Shown here piece by piece: positions 9,124 through 17,453 of a stretch of DNA of 64,000 bases. The stretch is from an uncultured Sulfitobacter sp. (GTDB lineage Bacteria > Pseudomonadota > Alphaproteobacteria > Rhodobacterales > Rhodobacteraceae). Where the stretch lies: the NCBI GenBank assembly GCA_947502265.1, contig CANMZB010000007.1:60324-124323 (forward strand), given 5' to 3'. The notes under the pieces are model-generated. The model searched no databases. It worked only from the letters and a program-made list of their open reading frames with translations, and was not told where the DNA came from. A program made the position numbers and the translations under genes. Every line of letters starts with the position of its first letter. Within the stretch, counting starts at the first letter, position 1.

Positions 9124-9744
9124 ATGCAAAACTGGACCGTGTTCACCGGCGATATTGTGCGCTCTACCGATCTGGGCGCGCAGGGTCTGTCAGAGGTGTT
9201 TTGCGCACTTGAAGACGCCGCCCGTGACATGGGCCGCTGGCCCGACAGCACGGTTTCTTTCGGGCGGTTTCGCGGAGACGGCTGGCAGATGGCGCTGCCT
9301 GTCGTTTATGCGCTGCGCGCCGCGTTGGTGGTCCGCGCCGCCGTGCGTGCCAGCGGCAAGGGCCGTGATACCCGCATTGGTATCGGGCTTGGCGCGGGCC
9401 AGCTGCGCGGGGATGATCTGGCAGGCGCGCACGGGCCTGTTTTCGTGCAATCGGGACACGCGCTTGACACCATGAAACGCGGGGCGCGCATGGCGGCCCC
9501 TGATGCGCCTGCGTTGTTGCAAGTCGCGCTGCCTTTGGCAGACCGGATTGCCGCCGGATGGACAGCGAAACAGGCGCAGGTGGTGCAGGCCTTGCTGGCC
9601 CCTGCCCCTCCCACGCAAGAAGCGCTGGCCACCGCGCTCGGCCGCAGCCGCCAAATGGCCCAGAAACAGGCCGATGCTGCGGGGGTTAACGCGCTTATTG
9701 AAAGCTGCACCGCCTTTGAAACCGCAAAAATGCAACCAAATTAA
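9124..9744 (+). CDS. SatD-like protein with cyclase-like N-terminal motifs
   Basis: A 206-residue protein similar to the poorly characterised SatD family. Three segments look like the class III nucleotidyl cyclase core: FTGDIVRSTDL (residues 7-17, first metal Asp position), FRGDGWQMAL (49-58, the GDG hairpin), and RIGIGLGAGQLRG (84-96) followed by VFVQSGHALDTM. The C-terminal third (about 152-190) contains a helix-turn-helix-like run, TQEALATALGRSRQMAQK. It may therefore be a sensor, a cyclase relative or a regulator; catalytic activity is inference only. The ATG at 9124 follows GGGGCAAAG. A membrane-protein gene of the DUF3307 family begins 30 bases downstream. Confidence 0.72.
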   Translation: MQNWTVFTGDIVRSTDLGAQGLSEVFCALEDAARDMGRWPDSTVSFGRFRGDGWQMALPVVYALRAALVVRAAVRASGKGRDTRIGIGLGAGQLRGDDLAGAHGPVFVQSGHALDTMKRGARMAAPDAPALLQVALPLADRIAAGWTAKQAQVVQALLAPAPPTQEALATALGRSRQMAQKQADAAGVNALIESCTAFETAKMQPN

Positions 9745-9774
9745 GTTGCTAATAGCAAAAGCAACCCTTATCAA

Positions 9775-10497
9775 ATGAGCCTTCCTGCCATGCCCCTCAC
9801 GTCTATCGAGTTGCTGATTGCGTTGATCACCGCGCATCTGCTGGCGGATTTCGTGTTTCAGACCACGCATATGGTGTTGAACAAACAGCGCCCCCTGATC
9901 CTTCTGATGCACGGGGTGCATGTGTTTGCCCTCACGGCGTTGCTGTCGGGCGGTGCCATGCTGCTGGCGCTCGGCATCGCCCTGACCCATATCGCGATTG
10001 ACGCGGCCAAAGTGCACCTTGCCCCCGACACGCTGCGCACCTATCTGCTGGATCAATCCGCGCATCTCGTCATCCTGTTGTGTGCTGTGTTGTGGATGCC
10101 CGAAAATCTGCTGGCGCCGTGGTGGCCCCGGCTTTCCACCGATATGCTTCTGGTCGCTCTAATGCTCAGCGGTCTGATCTGTGCGACCATGGCAGGCGGG
10201 CCTGCGGTCGGGCATCTGATGGCGCGCTACAAATTCGATGCACAGCCCGACGGGCTGGCGTATGCAGGCCGCATGATTGGCCTGATGGAACGCGGCCTGA
10301 TCTTTCTGATGGTCATGATCGGAGAACCTTCAGGCATCGGATTTCTCATTGCGGCAAAGTCGATCCTGCGCTTCGACACCGTCTCGCGTGATCAGAAAAT
10401 GAGCGAATACGTCATCATCGGAACGCTGGCGTCTTTCGGCTGGGCGCTCGCGGCTAGTTTTGCAACACTGGCCGCGCGCGCCGCAATGGGCTACTGA
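9775..10497 (+). CDS. DUF3307 family membrane protein
   Basis: A 240-residue integral membrane protein with about six hydrophobic segments. The N-terminal LLIALITAHLLADFVFQTTHMV and LLMHGVHVFALTALL are hallmarks of DUF3307, including the His and Asp residues that lie within membrane segments; THIAIDAAKVHL continues the motif. The second half holds a long hydrophobic segment, an RMIGLMERGLIF stretch and a final helix. Function is unknown. Its position 30 bases after the SatD-like gene suggests co-transcription and a joint role. A hairpin-capable stretch (GTTGC...GCAAC) lies in the gap. The second ATG, four codons in, is an alternative start. Confidence 0.82.
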   Translation: MSLPAMPLTSIELLIALITAHLLADFVFQTTHMVLNKQRPLILLMHGVHVFALTALLSGGAMLLALGIALTHIAIDAAKVHLAPDTLRTYLLDQSAHLVILLCAVLWMPENLLAPWWPRLSTDMLLVALMLSGLICATMAGGPAVGHLMARYKFDAQPDGLAYAGRMIGLMERGLIFLMVMIGEPSGIGFLIAAKSILRFDTVSRDQKMSEYVIIGTLASFGWALAASFATLAARAAMGY

Positions 10498-10550
10498 CCC
10501 CTTGAGATCGGCCCGCCAACCCCCTACCTTGTAAGCAAAGGAGAACGCAA

Positions 10551-10913
10551 ATGTTCGGCATTCCAGGCAAGCAGGCGGTCACCATGACCCCAAAAGCAGC
10601 AGCACAGATCATCAAACTGATGCAGGCGGAAGGCCATGCAGGCCTGCGCATCGGCGTCAAGAAGGGCGGCTGCGCGGGTATGGAATATACCATGGAATAT
10701 GTGAACGATGCCGACCCCAACGACGAGGTCGTGGAGCAGGACGGAGCCTGCGTGATGATCGCCCCAATGGCACAGATGTTCCTTTTCGGCACACAGATCG
10801 ACTATGAAACCTCGCTTCTGGAAAGCGGCTTCAAGTTCACCAATCCAAACGTGTCCGAATCCTGCGGCTGCGGCGAATCAATCAAATTCGACGAAGCGCT
10901 GTTCGCCAAGTAA
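10551..10913 (+). CDS. HesB/IscA-type iron-sulfur cluster carrier
   Basis: A 120-residue A-type Fe-S carrier. The three conserved cysteines are present: Cys in KKGGCAGMEY and the paired CGC in SESCGCGES near residue 108. Family members accept Fe-S clusters from the scaffold and pass them to apo-proteins; whether this is SufA, IscA or ErpA cannot be decided. AGGAGAA precedes the ATG by about seven bases. It follows the DUF3307 gene by 53 bases on the same strand and may be read with it, or from its own promoter. Confidence 0.92.
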   Translation: MFGIPGKQAVTMTPKAAAQIIKLMQAEGHAGLRIGVKKGGCAGMEYTMEYVNDADPNDEVVEQDGACVMIAPMAQMFLFGTQIDYETSLLESGFKFTNPNVSESCGCGESIKFDEALFAK

Positions 10914-10934
10914 ATCTGGCGCGCGGGGCGCATC

Positions 10935-11843
10935 CTAATCCTTCGTCTGAAGGTGCTTGTAAGTTTGTGCAAACCGCTTGGCCAGATGCGCGCCTGCTAG
11001 CACGGTATCGCCTGAACCGACCGGCGCAACGTTCGTATCATAGGACGGGTTGAAAAACAGCGGCACCGAAATACGCTCGTTCAAGGTGCCAACCACACGG
11101 TGCGGCGTGGCGCGGACGCGCCTGTCTGTCCACACCTCCATCATCTCTCCGAAATTGATCACGAACGTCCCGGGCGCGGCGCTAAGCGGGATCCACCCGC
11201 CGCCACGCTTGCGTACCTCAAGCCCGGGTGAGCCGTCCGTCGCCAGCAACGTCAGGCAACCATAATCCGTATGGGTCCCGATCCCGAAATCCCTGACCCC
11301 GGCCCATGCGGGCCGCGCCGGATAATAATTGCCCCGCAGCAAAGCCATGGGCGCATCGAAAGCGCTGTCAAACGCATCACGCGGCGCACCAATGGCCTGC
11401 GCCACCCCGCGCAACACATCCATCGCAACCGCGCCGGCATCATCGTAATAGGCGCTGATAATCTGTTCAAAATCCGCGGGCTTCACCGGCCAGCAGTTCG
11501 GCCCGTACACCGCCATCTCGCGGCGCGGATCACCCTGTGGCAGCGTCAAACCGCTGTCGAAGAACTGTTTGTAGTCGGGGTTCGCATCCGGATCGACCTG
11601 TTCTGATCCGGCCGCCCCCCAGCCGCGGTTGGCACCGGTCCGGGCCATATTGACGGATTGCTTTTCCGCCTCCGGCAGCTTGAAAAACGCGCGATACGTC
11701 TCGATCACCTCACCAATACGTGCCGCAGACAGCGCGGTGTTGTGGACGCTGGCAAAGCCCACGTTGGTGGCCGCTTCGCGCATCGCGTCCAAAGCGTCAG
11801 GCGCGCCCGTGCGCAGCGCGTCAAGGTCGATGGCGGGGATCAT
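10935..11843 (-). CDS. 2-oxoglutarate/Fe(II) oxygenase, isopenicillin N synthase-like
   Basis: A 302-residue non-haem iron oxygenase. An N-terminal DIOX_N-like domain (IPAIDLDALRTG, NVGFASVHN) precedes the double-stranded beta-helix core. The metal triad is seen in GTHTDYG (His and Asp) and RATPHRVVG (His), followed by the co-substrate-binding Arg in RISVPLFF. Relatives oxidise small molecules using 2-oxoglutarate and O2; the substrate here is unknown. AAGGAGAG lies just before the ATG. It converges with the IscA-type gene and is divergent from tpiA. Confidence 0.88.
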   Translation of the reverse strand: MIPAIDLDALRTGAPDALDAMREAATNVGFASVHNTALSAARIGEVIETYRAFFKLPEAEKQSVNMARTGANRGWGAAGSEQVDPDANPDYKQFFDSGLTLPQGDPRREMAVYGPNCWPVKPADFEQIISAYYDDAGAVAMDVLRGVAQAIGAPRDAFDSAFDAPMALLRGNYYPARPAWAGVRDFGIGTHTDYGCLTLLATDGSPGLEVRKRGGGWIPLSAAPGTFVINFGEMMEVWTDRRVRATPHRVVGTLNERISVPLFFNPSYDTNVAPVGSGDTVLAGAHLAKRFAQTYKHLQTKD

Positions 11844-11964
11844 GAGGGCTCTCCTTTGTCGTCCCTCCCCTCATATTCCGACACCGGCTCAAAGGCCAAC
11901 AGCTTCGTTGCCCAAGCGCGGAGCGCCTGATACAGAACACTAAACCAATTCAGAGAGGCAGCGC

Positions 11965-12714
11965 ATGAGACGCAAACTGGCCGCAGGCAACTGGAAAATG
12001 AACGGCACCGCCGCAAGTCTGGCAGAGCTTGCCGTGCTTGGCGCGCAACTGGGCGATGACGGCCCCGATGTGGTGATCTGCCCGCCTGCCCCCCTTCTGT
12101 TTCGCGCCGTTCATGCAGCGGAAGATACCAGAATCGCCATCGGTGCGCAGGATTGCCATATGCAGCCCAAAGGCGCGTTCACCGGCGATATTTCGGCACA
12201 GATGATCGCGGACACCGGCGCACAATATGTCATCGTCGGTCATTCCGAACGCCGCGATACCCACAAAGAACGCAACGCTGACATCAACGCAAAAACGCTC
12301 ATGGCGTGGGCTTCCGGCCTGACGGCGATTATCTGCGTCGGCGAAGAGCTGTCGGATCATGAACAAAACAACACGCTCGACATCATCGCAGGGCAACTCG
12401 CAGGCTCTTTGCCCGATGGCGCGCAGGCCCATAATACCGTCATCGCCTATGAACCGATCTGGGCCATCGGGACCGGCAAGGTGCCGACGCTGGAAGAAAT
12501 CATCGCCGTCCACGACTCCATCCGCGCCACGCTGATCAACCGGCTGGGCGACGAGACCGGCAATGCCATCCCGCTGCTTTACGGCGGCTCGGTCAAACCC
12601 GACAATGCCGAAACCATTTTCAAGGCTGAAAATGTGGACGGCGCGCTGGTCGGTGGTGCCTCCCTCAAAGCCGCCGATTTTGCCCCCATCATCGCAGCCC
12701 TCGCCAGATCCTGA
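11965..12714 (+). CDS. tpiA: Triose-phosphate isomerase
   Basis: A 249-residue TIM-barrel enzyme that interconverts dihydroxyacetone phosphate and glyceraldehyde 3-phosphate. It starts RRKLAAGNWKMNG with the substrate Lys, has catalytic His in VGHSERR, catalytic Glu in YEPIWAIGTGK with the mobile loop, and the phosphate-binding LLYGGSVKPDN and GALVGGASL. All key residues are present and the length is normal. No other glycolytic gene is adjacent; gap lies 28 kb away. Confidence 0.97.
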   Translation: MRRKLAAGNWKMNGTAASLAELAVLGAQLGDDGPDVVICPPAPLLFRAVHAAEDTRIAIGAQDCHMQPKGAFTGDISAQMIADTGAQYVIVGHSERRDTHKERNADINAKTLMAWASGLTAIICVGEELSDHEQNNTLDIIAGQLAGSLPDGAQAHNTVIAYEPIWAIGTGKVPTLEEIIAVHDSIRATLINRLGDETGNAIPLLYGGSVKPDNAETIFKAENVDGALVGGASLKAADFAPIIAALARS

Positions 12715-12747
12715 CGCGCGCTCGGCGGTCCACGCACCGTCCAGCCG

Positions 12748-12769
12748 CTTCATTTGGCCTTTAAACTCA
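12748..12769. repeat. 22-bp dispersed intergenic repeat, copy 1
   Basis: The sequence beginning CTTCATTTGGCC and ending TTTAAACTCA lies between tpiA and dctM. An identical copy is at 29971 and a one-mismatch copy at 44553, all in non-coding DNA and in the same orientation. Just downstream (12785-12827) an 8-bp stem, ACGGGCGG/CCGCCCGT, may terminate transcription from either side. Confidence 0.75.
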
Positions 12770-12837
12770 ATCCCGAAACATCAACGGGCGGCACGCCTGC
12801 CAAAGCGCACCGCCCGTCAAAAACATTCTCCCGGATC

Positions 12838-14214
12838 CTATCGGGTAATCAGTTCCGGCCCCATCATCATCGTGGGCAGCCATGTGGACATGACCGGAAT
12901 ATAGGTCACCATAATCAGAAACACGAAAAGCACCGCAAGGAATGGCAGCGCGGCGCGCACCACGTTGAGCATTGGCATGTTCGCCACACCGGAGGTCACA
13001 AACAGGTTCAGCCCCACCGGCGGCGTAATCATCCCGATTTCCATATTGACCACCATGATGATGCCCAGATGGATCGGATCAATGCCCAGCTCGATCGCGA
13101 TGGGAAACACCAACGGTGCCACAATCACCAACAGGCCCGACGGCTCCATAAACTGCCCCCCGATCAACAGGATCACGTTGACGATAATCAGGAATACAAT
13201 GGGGCCGAATCCGGCGTTCAGCATCGCGGCGGAAATCTGTTGCGGGATCTGCTCGTCCGTCAGAACGTGTTTCAGGATCAAGGCGTTGGCGATGATGAAC
13301 ATCAACGTCACGGTCAGCTTGCCCGCCTCAAACAGCGTGTCGCGGGTGTCACGGTGAAAGAACACGGTGATCAACGCAATCGGTTTTCTGAGCAGCGAAA
13401 TGTTTTGCCCCTCGCCCGCCACATGTAGCGGGCCCATATCGCGATAAACGAAACTCGCGATAAAGAACGCATAGACCGCCGCGACTGCCGCCGCCTCTGT
13501 CGGTGTGAAAATCCCGCCATAGATCCCGCCAAGGATAATCACGATCAGGAACAGGCCCCATCCCGCCTCGCGCCCCGAGCTCCAGACTTCACCCCACCCG
13601 CGCCATTCGCCGCTGGGTAGATTGCGCACCCGTGCAATGATGTAGATCGTCAGCATCAGCATGAAACCGGCCACAAGGCCCGGAATCACCCCCGCCAGAA
13701 ACATCCGCCCCACAGACACATCCGTGGCCGACGCATATACAACCATCACAATGGACGGCGGAATGAGGATACCAAGGGTACCGGCCACCGCAATGACCCC
13801 GGCCGCGAAATCCTTGGTATACCCGACTTCGCGCATCCCCACGATCACGATAGAGCCGATGGCAACAACCGTGGCAGGCGACGAACCGGAAAGCGCCGCG
13901 AACAGCATACAGGCAAACACGCCTGCAATCGCCAGACCACCGGGCAGATGGCCGACCAGCGCGATAGAAAAGCGGATGATCCGTTTCGCCACCCCGCCCG
14001 TCGACATAAACGCGGATGCAAGGATGAAAAACGGGATCGCCAGCAGGGTGTAATGCCCCGCCATCGCCTGAAACAGCGTCTGTGCGATAGAGGCAAGCGA
14101 GGTATCGGAAAGGACCAGCAAAAACAGGATCGACGAGGTGCCAAGCGCCACAGCAATCGGCACACCGATCAGCATCAGCACAATCACCAGTGCAAAGAGG
14201 ATAATAACTTCCAT
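12838..14214 (-). CDS. dctM: TRAP transporter large permease DctM
   Basis: A 458-residue membrane protein with about 12 hydrophobic helices, starting EVIILFALVIVLMLIGVPIAVALG. It contains the DctM-type segments FFILASAFMSTGGVAKRI and GNPATVVAIGS-like SSPATVVAIGSIV, which line the sodium and substrate path. An extra hydrophilic loop near residues 255-300 (after FFIASFVYRDMG) is typical of the larger DctM subtype. It imports the ligand delivered by DctP in a Na+-driven process with DctQ. It begins five bases after the dctQ stop, so both are likely co-translated. Confidence 0.96.
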   Translation of the reverse strand: MEVIILFALVIVLMLIGVPIAVALGTSSILFLLVLSDTSLASIAQTLFQAMAGHYTLLAIPFFILASAFMSTGGVAKRIIRFSIALVGHLPGGLAIAGVFACMLFAALSGSSPATVVAIGSIVIVGMREVGYTKDFAAGVIAVAGTLGILIPPSIVMVVYASATDVSVGRMFLAGVIPGLVAGFMLMLTIYIIARVRNLPSGEWRGWGEVWSSGREAGWGLFLIVIILGGIYGGIFTPTEAAAVAAVYAFFIASFVYRDMGPLHVAGEGQNISLLRKPIALITVFFHRDTRDTLFEAGKLTVTLMFIIANALILKHVLTDEQIPQQISAAMLNAGFGPIVFLIIVNVILLIGGQFMEPSGLLVIVAPLVFPIAIELGIDPIHLGIIMVVNMEIGMITPPVGLNLFVTSGVANMPMLNVVRAALPFLAVLFVFLIMVTYIPVMSTWLPTMMMGPELITR

Positions 14215-14218
14215 GGTC

Positions 14219-14899
14219 TTACTTCTCCGCGTTCAGGTGCTGGACGTCGCGCACGTCGTCTTCGGCTTCGTGGCTGACGATCAGGCTTGTCGCCTCACCG
14301 CGGATCAGACGCAAAGCGGCCTGTATAAAGCGGAGCAAAAGTAGTGCCATACCGATGGGCAGGATGGCGTAAGGGATAAAGCGCGGCAGCTTTTCATACG
14401 CCTCGCCCTCGTTCATCACCGGCTCGATAAAGCGCAGCCAGTCGGGCATCGGCAGATCGACGACCTCGTACCACGCCTGATCGCGGCTGTTGGCGAAACC
14501 GGTGGGGAACCAGCGCCCCGTTGTGGCATCAAGCCCCGCAAACGGTGCCCAATAATCCCACGCGCCTTTCAGCACCAGACCCGCGTAGATGATACAAACC
14601 GTCGCCGCGACAAGCGCGATCACACGCCGCGAGGGCGCAGAGAACAGATTGATCACCGCATCCACACCCAGATGTGCCGTCACCTTGACCGCATAACTCA
14701 CGCCGAACAGCACAAGCCACGCAAACAGGAACGTCACGGCTTCCAATCCCCAGATCAGACCGGTGTTGAAGCCATAGCGCAGAACCACGTTGATAAAGGT
14801 AATGATGGTCATCATGCCGAGAATCAGCGCAATCGCGGTTTCCTCGAATTCGTTGACGATCCGGCCAAGGCCGGTCTTCGCTTCATATGGGTGCGCCAT
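14219..14899 (-). CDS. dctQ: TRAP transporter small permease DctQ
   Basis: A 226-residue membrane protein with four main helices: ETAIALILGMMTIITFINVVLRY, LEAVTFLFAWLVLFGVSYAVK, RVIALVAATVCIIYAGLVL and IPYAILPIGMALLLLRFIQ. It has the DctQ signature around the arginine and tryptophan in RYGFNTGLIWGLE. It is larger than the usual 160-180 residues because of a hydrophilic insertion between helices three and four (about 110-170). It partners DctM. The gap to dctP holds a strong hairpin. Confidence 0.94.
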   Translation of the reverse strand: MAHPYEAKTGLGRIVNEFEETAIALILGMMTIITFINVVLRYGFNTGLIWGLEAVTFLFAWLVLFGVSYAVKVTAHLGVDAVINLFSAPSRRVIALVAATVCIIYAGLVLKGAWDYWAPFAGLDATTGRWFPTGFANSRDQAWYEVVDLPMPDWLRFIEPVMNEGEAYEKLPRFIPYAILPIGMALLLLRFIQAALRLIRGEATSLIVSHEAEDDVRDVQHLNAEK

Positions 14900-14923
14900 A
14901 TGATCCTCCCCGATTCAAAAATA

Positions 14924-14955
14924 CCGCCCGCCTCCAGTTTTCCGGAGGCGGGCGG
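14924..14955 (-). terminator. Hairpin between dctP and dctQ (partial terminator or RNA stabiliser)
   Basis: A perfect 12-bp GC-rich stem (14924-14935 with 14944-14955) with an eight-base loop, followed on the minus strand by TATTTTTG. It lies between dctP and dctQM. Such elements commonly give more binding-protein mRNA than permease mRNA, by partial termination or by protecting the upstream transcript. Confidence 0.75.
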
Positions 14956-14972
14956 CTGTGCAGGATCGCGCT

Positions 14973-15974
14973 TTAGTGTTTGGCGTTGATCGCCTGTGCG
15001 GCGTCGATGTTTTCCTGACCGATGTCATCGGCGAACTGTTCCCAGACCGGCTTCATTGCCGTGAGCCAGACGTCGCGCTGCTCATCCGTCAGTTCGACAA
15101 TATTCGAACCGGCATCAAGGATCGCCTGACGGGCCTCTGCGTCAACCTCACCCACGGCGGCATTGCGCGTGGTGGTGACTTCTTCCACGATTGTACCCAA
15201 CTGCGTGCGCACATCTTCGGGCAGGCCCTCCCACCAGTCGGTCGAGGTCACAACCATATAATCGAGAACGCCGTGATTGGTTTCGGTCACGCCGTCCTGA
15301 ACCTCAAAAAACTTCTGGCCATAGATGTTGGACCATGTGTTTTCCTGACCATCGACAACGCCGGTTTGCAGGGCGCCATAAACTTCGGAAAACGCCATCG
15401 GTTGCGGGCTGACGCCAATCGCTTCCATTTGCGCCTTCAGCACTTCGGACGGCTGGACGCGAAATTTAAGACCATTCGCATCCGCAGGGGCAACCAGCGG
15501 CTTGTTGGCCGACATCTGCTTCATGCCGTTGTGCCAGAATCCCAGACCGGTCAGGCCCCGGCGCTCCATCGACGTTTTCATCGCCATGCCCGCTTCGGAG
15601 TTCTGGAACTCGTCAACTGCGTTGATGTTTTTAAACATGAAGGGCAGATCGAAAATGCGGAACACTTTGGTGAACTGCTCGAATTTCGACAGCGACGGGG
15701 CCGCCATCTGCACGTCGCCTTGCAGCATCGCTTCGAGAACCTGATCGTCGTTATACAGCGTGGATTGCGGGAACACTTCCATGCAGGCTTTGCCGTTCAT
15801 CTCGTCGTTTACGCGCTGCTCCAGCAGCGATGCGGCGATCCCTTTGGGGTGCTTGTCGGTATTGGTGACGTGGCTGAGTTTGATAACGATTTCGCCATCA
15901 TCACAGGCCGCCGCAACGGCACCTGCGGATACAGAAAGGGTCAGGGCCACGGTGGCCGCAGTAAAGAATTTCAT
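14973..15974 (-). CDS. dctP: TRAP transporter solute-binding protein DctP
   Basis: A 333-residue periplasmic binding protein. The first 23 residues are a signal peptide ending in GAVAAA. The mature part has the DctP fold: EIVIKLSHVTNTDKHPKG near the start, MKQMSANKPL in the middle, the conserved LKFRVQPSEV with the carboxylate-binding Arg, and GVVDGQENTWSNIY. Family members of this type bind C4-dicarboxylates such as succinate, malate or fumarate. The adjacent DctB/DctD system supports this. A strong GGGAGGAGA ribosome site precedes the ATG. Confidence 0.95.
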   Translation of the reverse strand: MKFFTAATVALTLSVSAGAVAAACDDGEIVIKLSHVTNTDKHPKGIAASLLEQRVNDEMNGKACMEVFPQSTLYNDDQVLEAMLQGDVQMAAPSLSKFEQFTKVFRIFDLPFMFKNINAVDEFQNSEAGMAMKTSMERRGLTGLGFWHNGMKQMSANKPLVAPADANGLKFRVQPSEVLKAQMEAIGVSPQPMAFSEVYGALQTGVVDGQENTWSNIYGQKFFEVQDGVTETNHGVLDYMVVTSTDWWEGLPEDVRTQLGTIVEEVTTTRNAAVGEVDAEARQAILDAGSNIVELTDEQRDVWLTAMKPVWEQFADDIGQENIDAAQAINAKH

Positions 15975-16160
15975 GGTGTCTCCTCCCAGAGCGCTAATTT
16001 TGGATCGCCAGCATTTTGCCGGGCTGCACCTACTATTGGCAGAGCTTCGACTACTCGCAAGAGCTGCTTTTTCGAGGCGCTTTTTTGCGTTAATATATAA
16101 TTACTTCAACTACTTGAAATACACTTTCATCCACACCATCACCAGCGCAGGGTCGGCGCA

Positions 16161-16212
16161 GTGCGGAAATCCGCACCACTTCAGCAAGATGTGTGCGAAA
16201 ATCCGCACACAT
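16161..16212 (-). promoter_or_regulatory. Tandem palindromes, predicted DctD-binding sites for dctPQM
   Basis: Two related inverted repeats: GTGCGGA-AA-TCCGCAC at 16161-16176 and ATGTGTGCG-N6-CGCACACAT at 16189-16212. Their centres are 32 bp apart, about three helical turns. Both resemble the TGTGCG-N-AAATCCGCACA type of upstream sites reported for rhizobial DctD. They lie right behind dctD, about 190-240 bp upstream of the dctP start. I could not find a -24/-12 promoter in the gap. A smaller repeat TTCAA-CTAC-TTGAA is at 16105-16118. Confidence 0.78.
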
Positions 16213-16223
16213 CACGCAGCGAC

Positions 16224-17453
16224 TCAGGCACGGTAGTCCTCGGGCTTGATCCCGTAGCGCGCGCATTTGTCATAGAAGGTCTTGCGCGGCAGTTTCAGCG
16301 CCTTTGCCGCCCCGCTCGCCTGCCCGCCCGCACGGCGCAGCGCACTTTCGATCAAAGATTGCTCTACCTGCGCCAGTTGTTCGGCAAGGCCCAGCCCCGC
16401 GTCCATGCGCGGCGCGTCCGACACCCCCATGACAAAACGCATCGCCTCCGTCATCAGCGCGCGCGCATTTCCGGGCCAGTCGCGCGCCATCAACCCCGCC
16501 TCGATCTGTGGGGTGATGTCAGGGGCGGATTGGCCGCTTTGCTCGGCGGCTTGCGCGACATAGCGGCGAAACAGCACCGGAATATCCTCGGGCCGCTCGG
16601 CAAGCGCAGGCACGCGCACAGGCATCACTGTGAGGCGATAGAACAGATCGGTGTTAAAGCGCCCCGCCTCCATTTCGCGGTCCAGATCACGGGTACTGCC
16701 CGCGATCAACCGCGCGCTTGCGCCGTCCTCCAGACGCTCGGCCAGCGCCAATTGGGTCTGCGCCGGCAGCATCGTGATCTCGTCGATAAACAGGCTACCG
16801 CCCGCCCCCTCGACAAGCGCACCAGACAGCGCGCCAAGCTCCATACCACTGCCCGCACGTTTCAGGAACGGCCGTTTCGAACGGGTCGAGCTGAGATGAA
16901 TCACTTCTGCGATTTTGGAAATTCCGCTGCCCTGTGCGCCGGAAATCAACACCTCGCCCTGCGCTTGTGCGACGCGACGCACATGGGCGCGCAGATCCTC
17001 CGCCAGATCGGACACACCAAAGATCATCCGCGCCGCCGGATCACCGCTTTCTACCATCTGGCGCAACTCGCGGTTTTCCAGCACAAGCGTGCGGGTCTTC
17101 AAAGCACGTTCAACAACGGCCAGCAACGCTTTGGCGGCACATGGTTTTTCCAGAAAATCAAAAGCACCCTCGCCCATCGCCTTCACCGCCATCGGAATGT
17201 CGCCCTCACCGGTCAAAAGAACCACCGGCAAATCGGGATCAATGGCGCGCACATGCGACAACAAATGAAACCCGTCCCGCCCCGGTATCCTGATATCCGA
17301 CACGATGATCCCGTCGAAGGCGGGCGTGATGTGATCGGACGCCACAACAAACGACCCCGCCGCGATGCAATCGAGACCGGCAAGCTCGATCGTCTGCGCC
17401 AGCGCCTCGCGCACCGCGGCATCATCATCGACCAACAACACCGTCCCGCTCAT
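16224..17453 (-). CDS. dctD: DctD-like response regulator with degenerate AAA+ domain
   Basis: A 409-residue transcription regulator. An N-terminal receiver has the acidic pocket VDDD, phospho-acceptor Asp53 in SDIRIPG, and the LTGEGD and FLEKPC switch residues. The central domain keeps Walker B GGSLFIDE and arginine-finger-like FYRLTVMPVRVP. Walker A, however, reads GAQGSGIS instead of GxxGxGK, and the sigma-54-contacting GAFTGA loop with its flanks is missing. The C-terminus has a Fis-type helix-turn-helix, SGAAKALKLPRKTFYDK. It should be phosphorylated by DctB and bind the nearby palindromes. The start is the ATG that overlaps the dctB stop (ATGA). Confidence 0.9.
   Translation of the reverse strand: MSGTVLLVDDDAAVREALAQTIELAGLDCIAAGSFVVASDHITPAFDGIIVSDIRIPGRDGFHLLSHVRAIDPDLPVVLLTGEGDIPMAVKAMGEGAFDFLEKPCAAKALLAVVERALKTRTLVLENRELRQMVESGDPAARMIFGVSDLAEDLRAHVRRVAQAQGEVLISGAQGSGISKIAEVIHLSSTRSKRPFLKRAGSGMELGALSGALVEGAGGSLFIDEITMLPAQTQLALAERLEDGASARLIAGSTRDLDREMEAGRFNTDLFYRLTVMPVRVPALAERPEDIPVLFRRYVAQAAEQSGQSAPDITPQIEAGLMARDWPGNARALMTEAMRFVMGVSDAPRMDAGLGLAEQLAQVEQSLIESALRRAGGQASGAAKALKLPRKTFYDKCARYGIKPEDYRA

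Noticed and set aside
15975..16160. A sigma-54 promoter for dctP
   Set aside because: I searched the minus strand for TGGCAC-N4-TTGC and close variants and found none.
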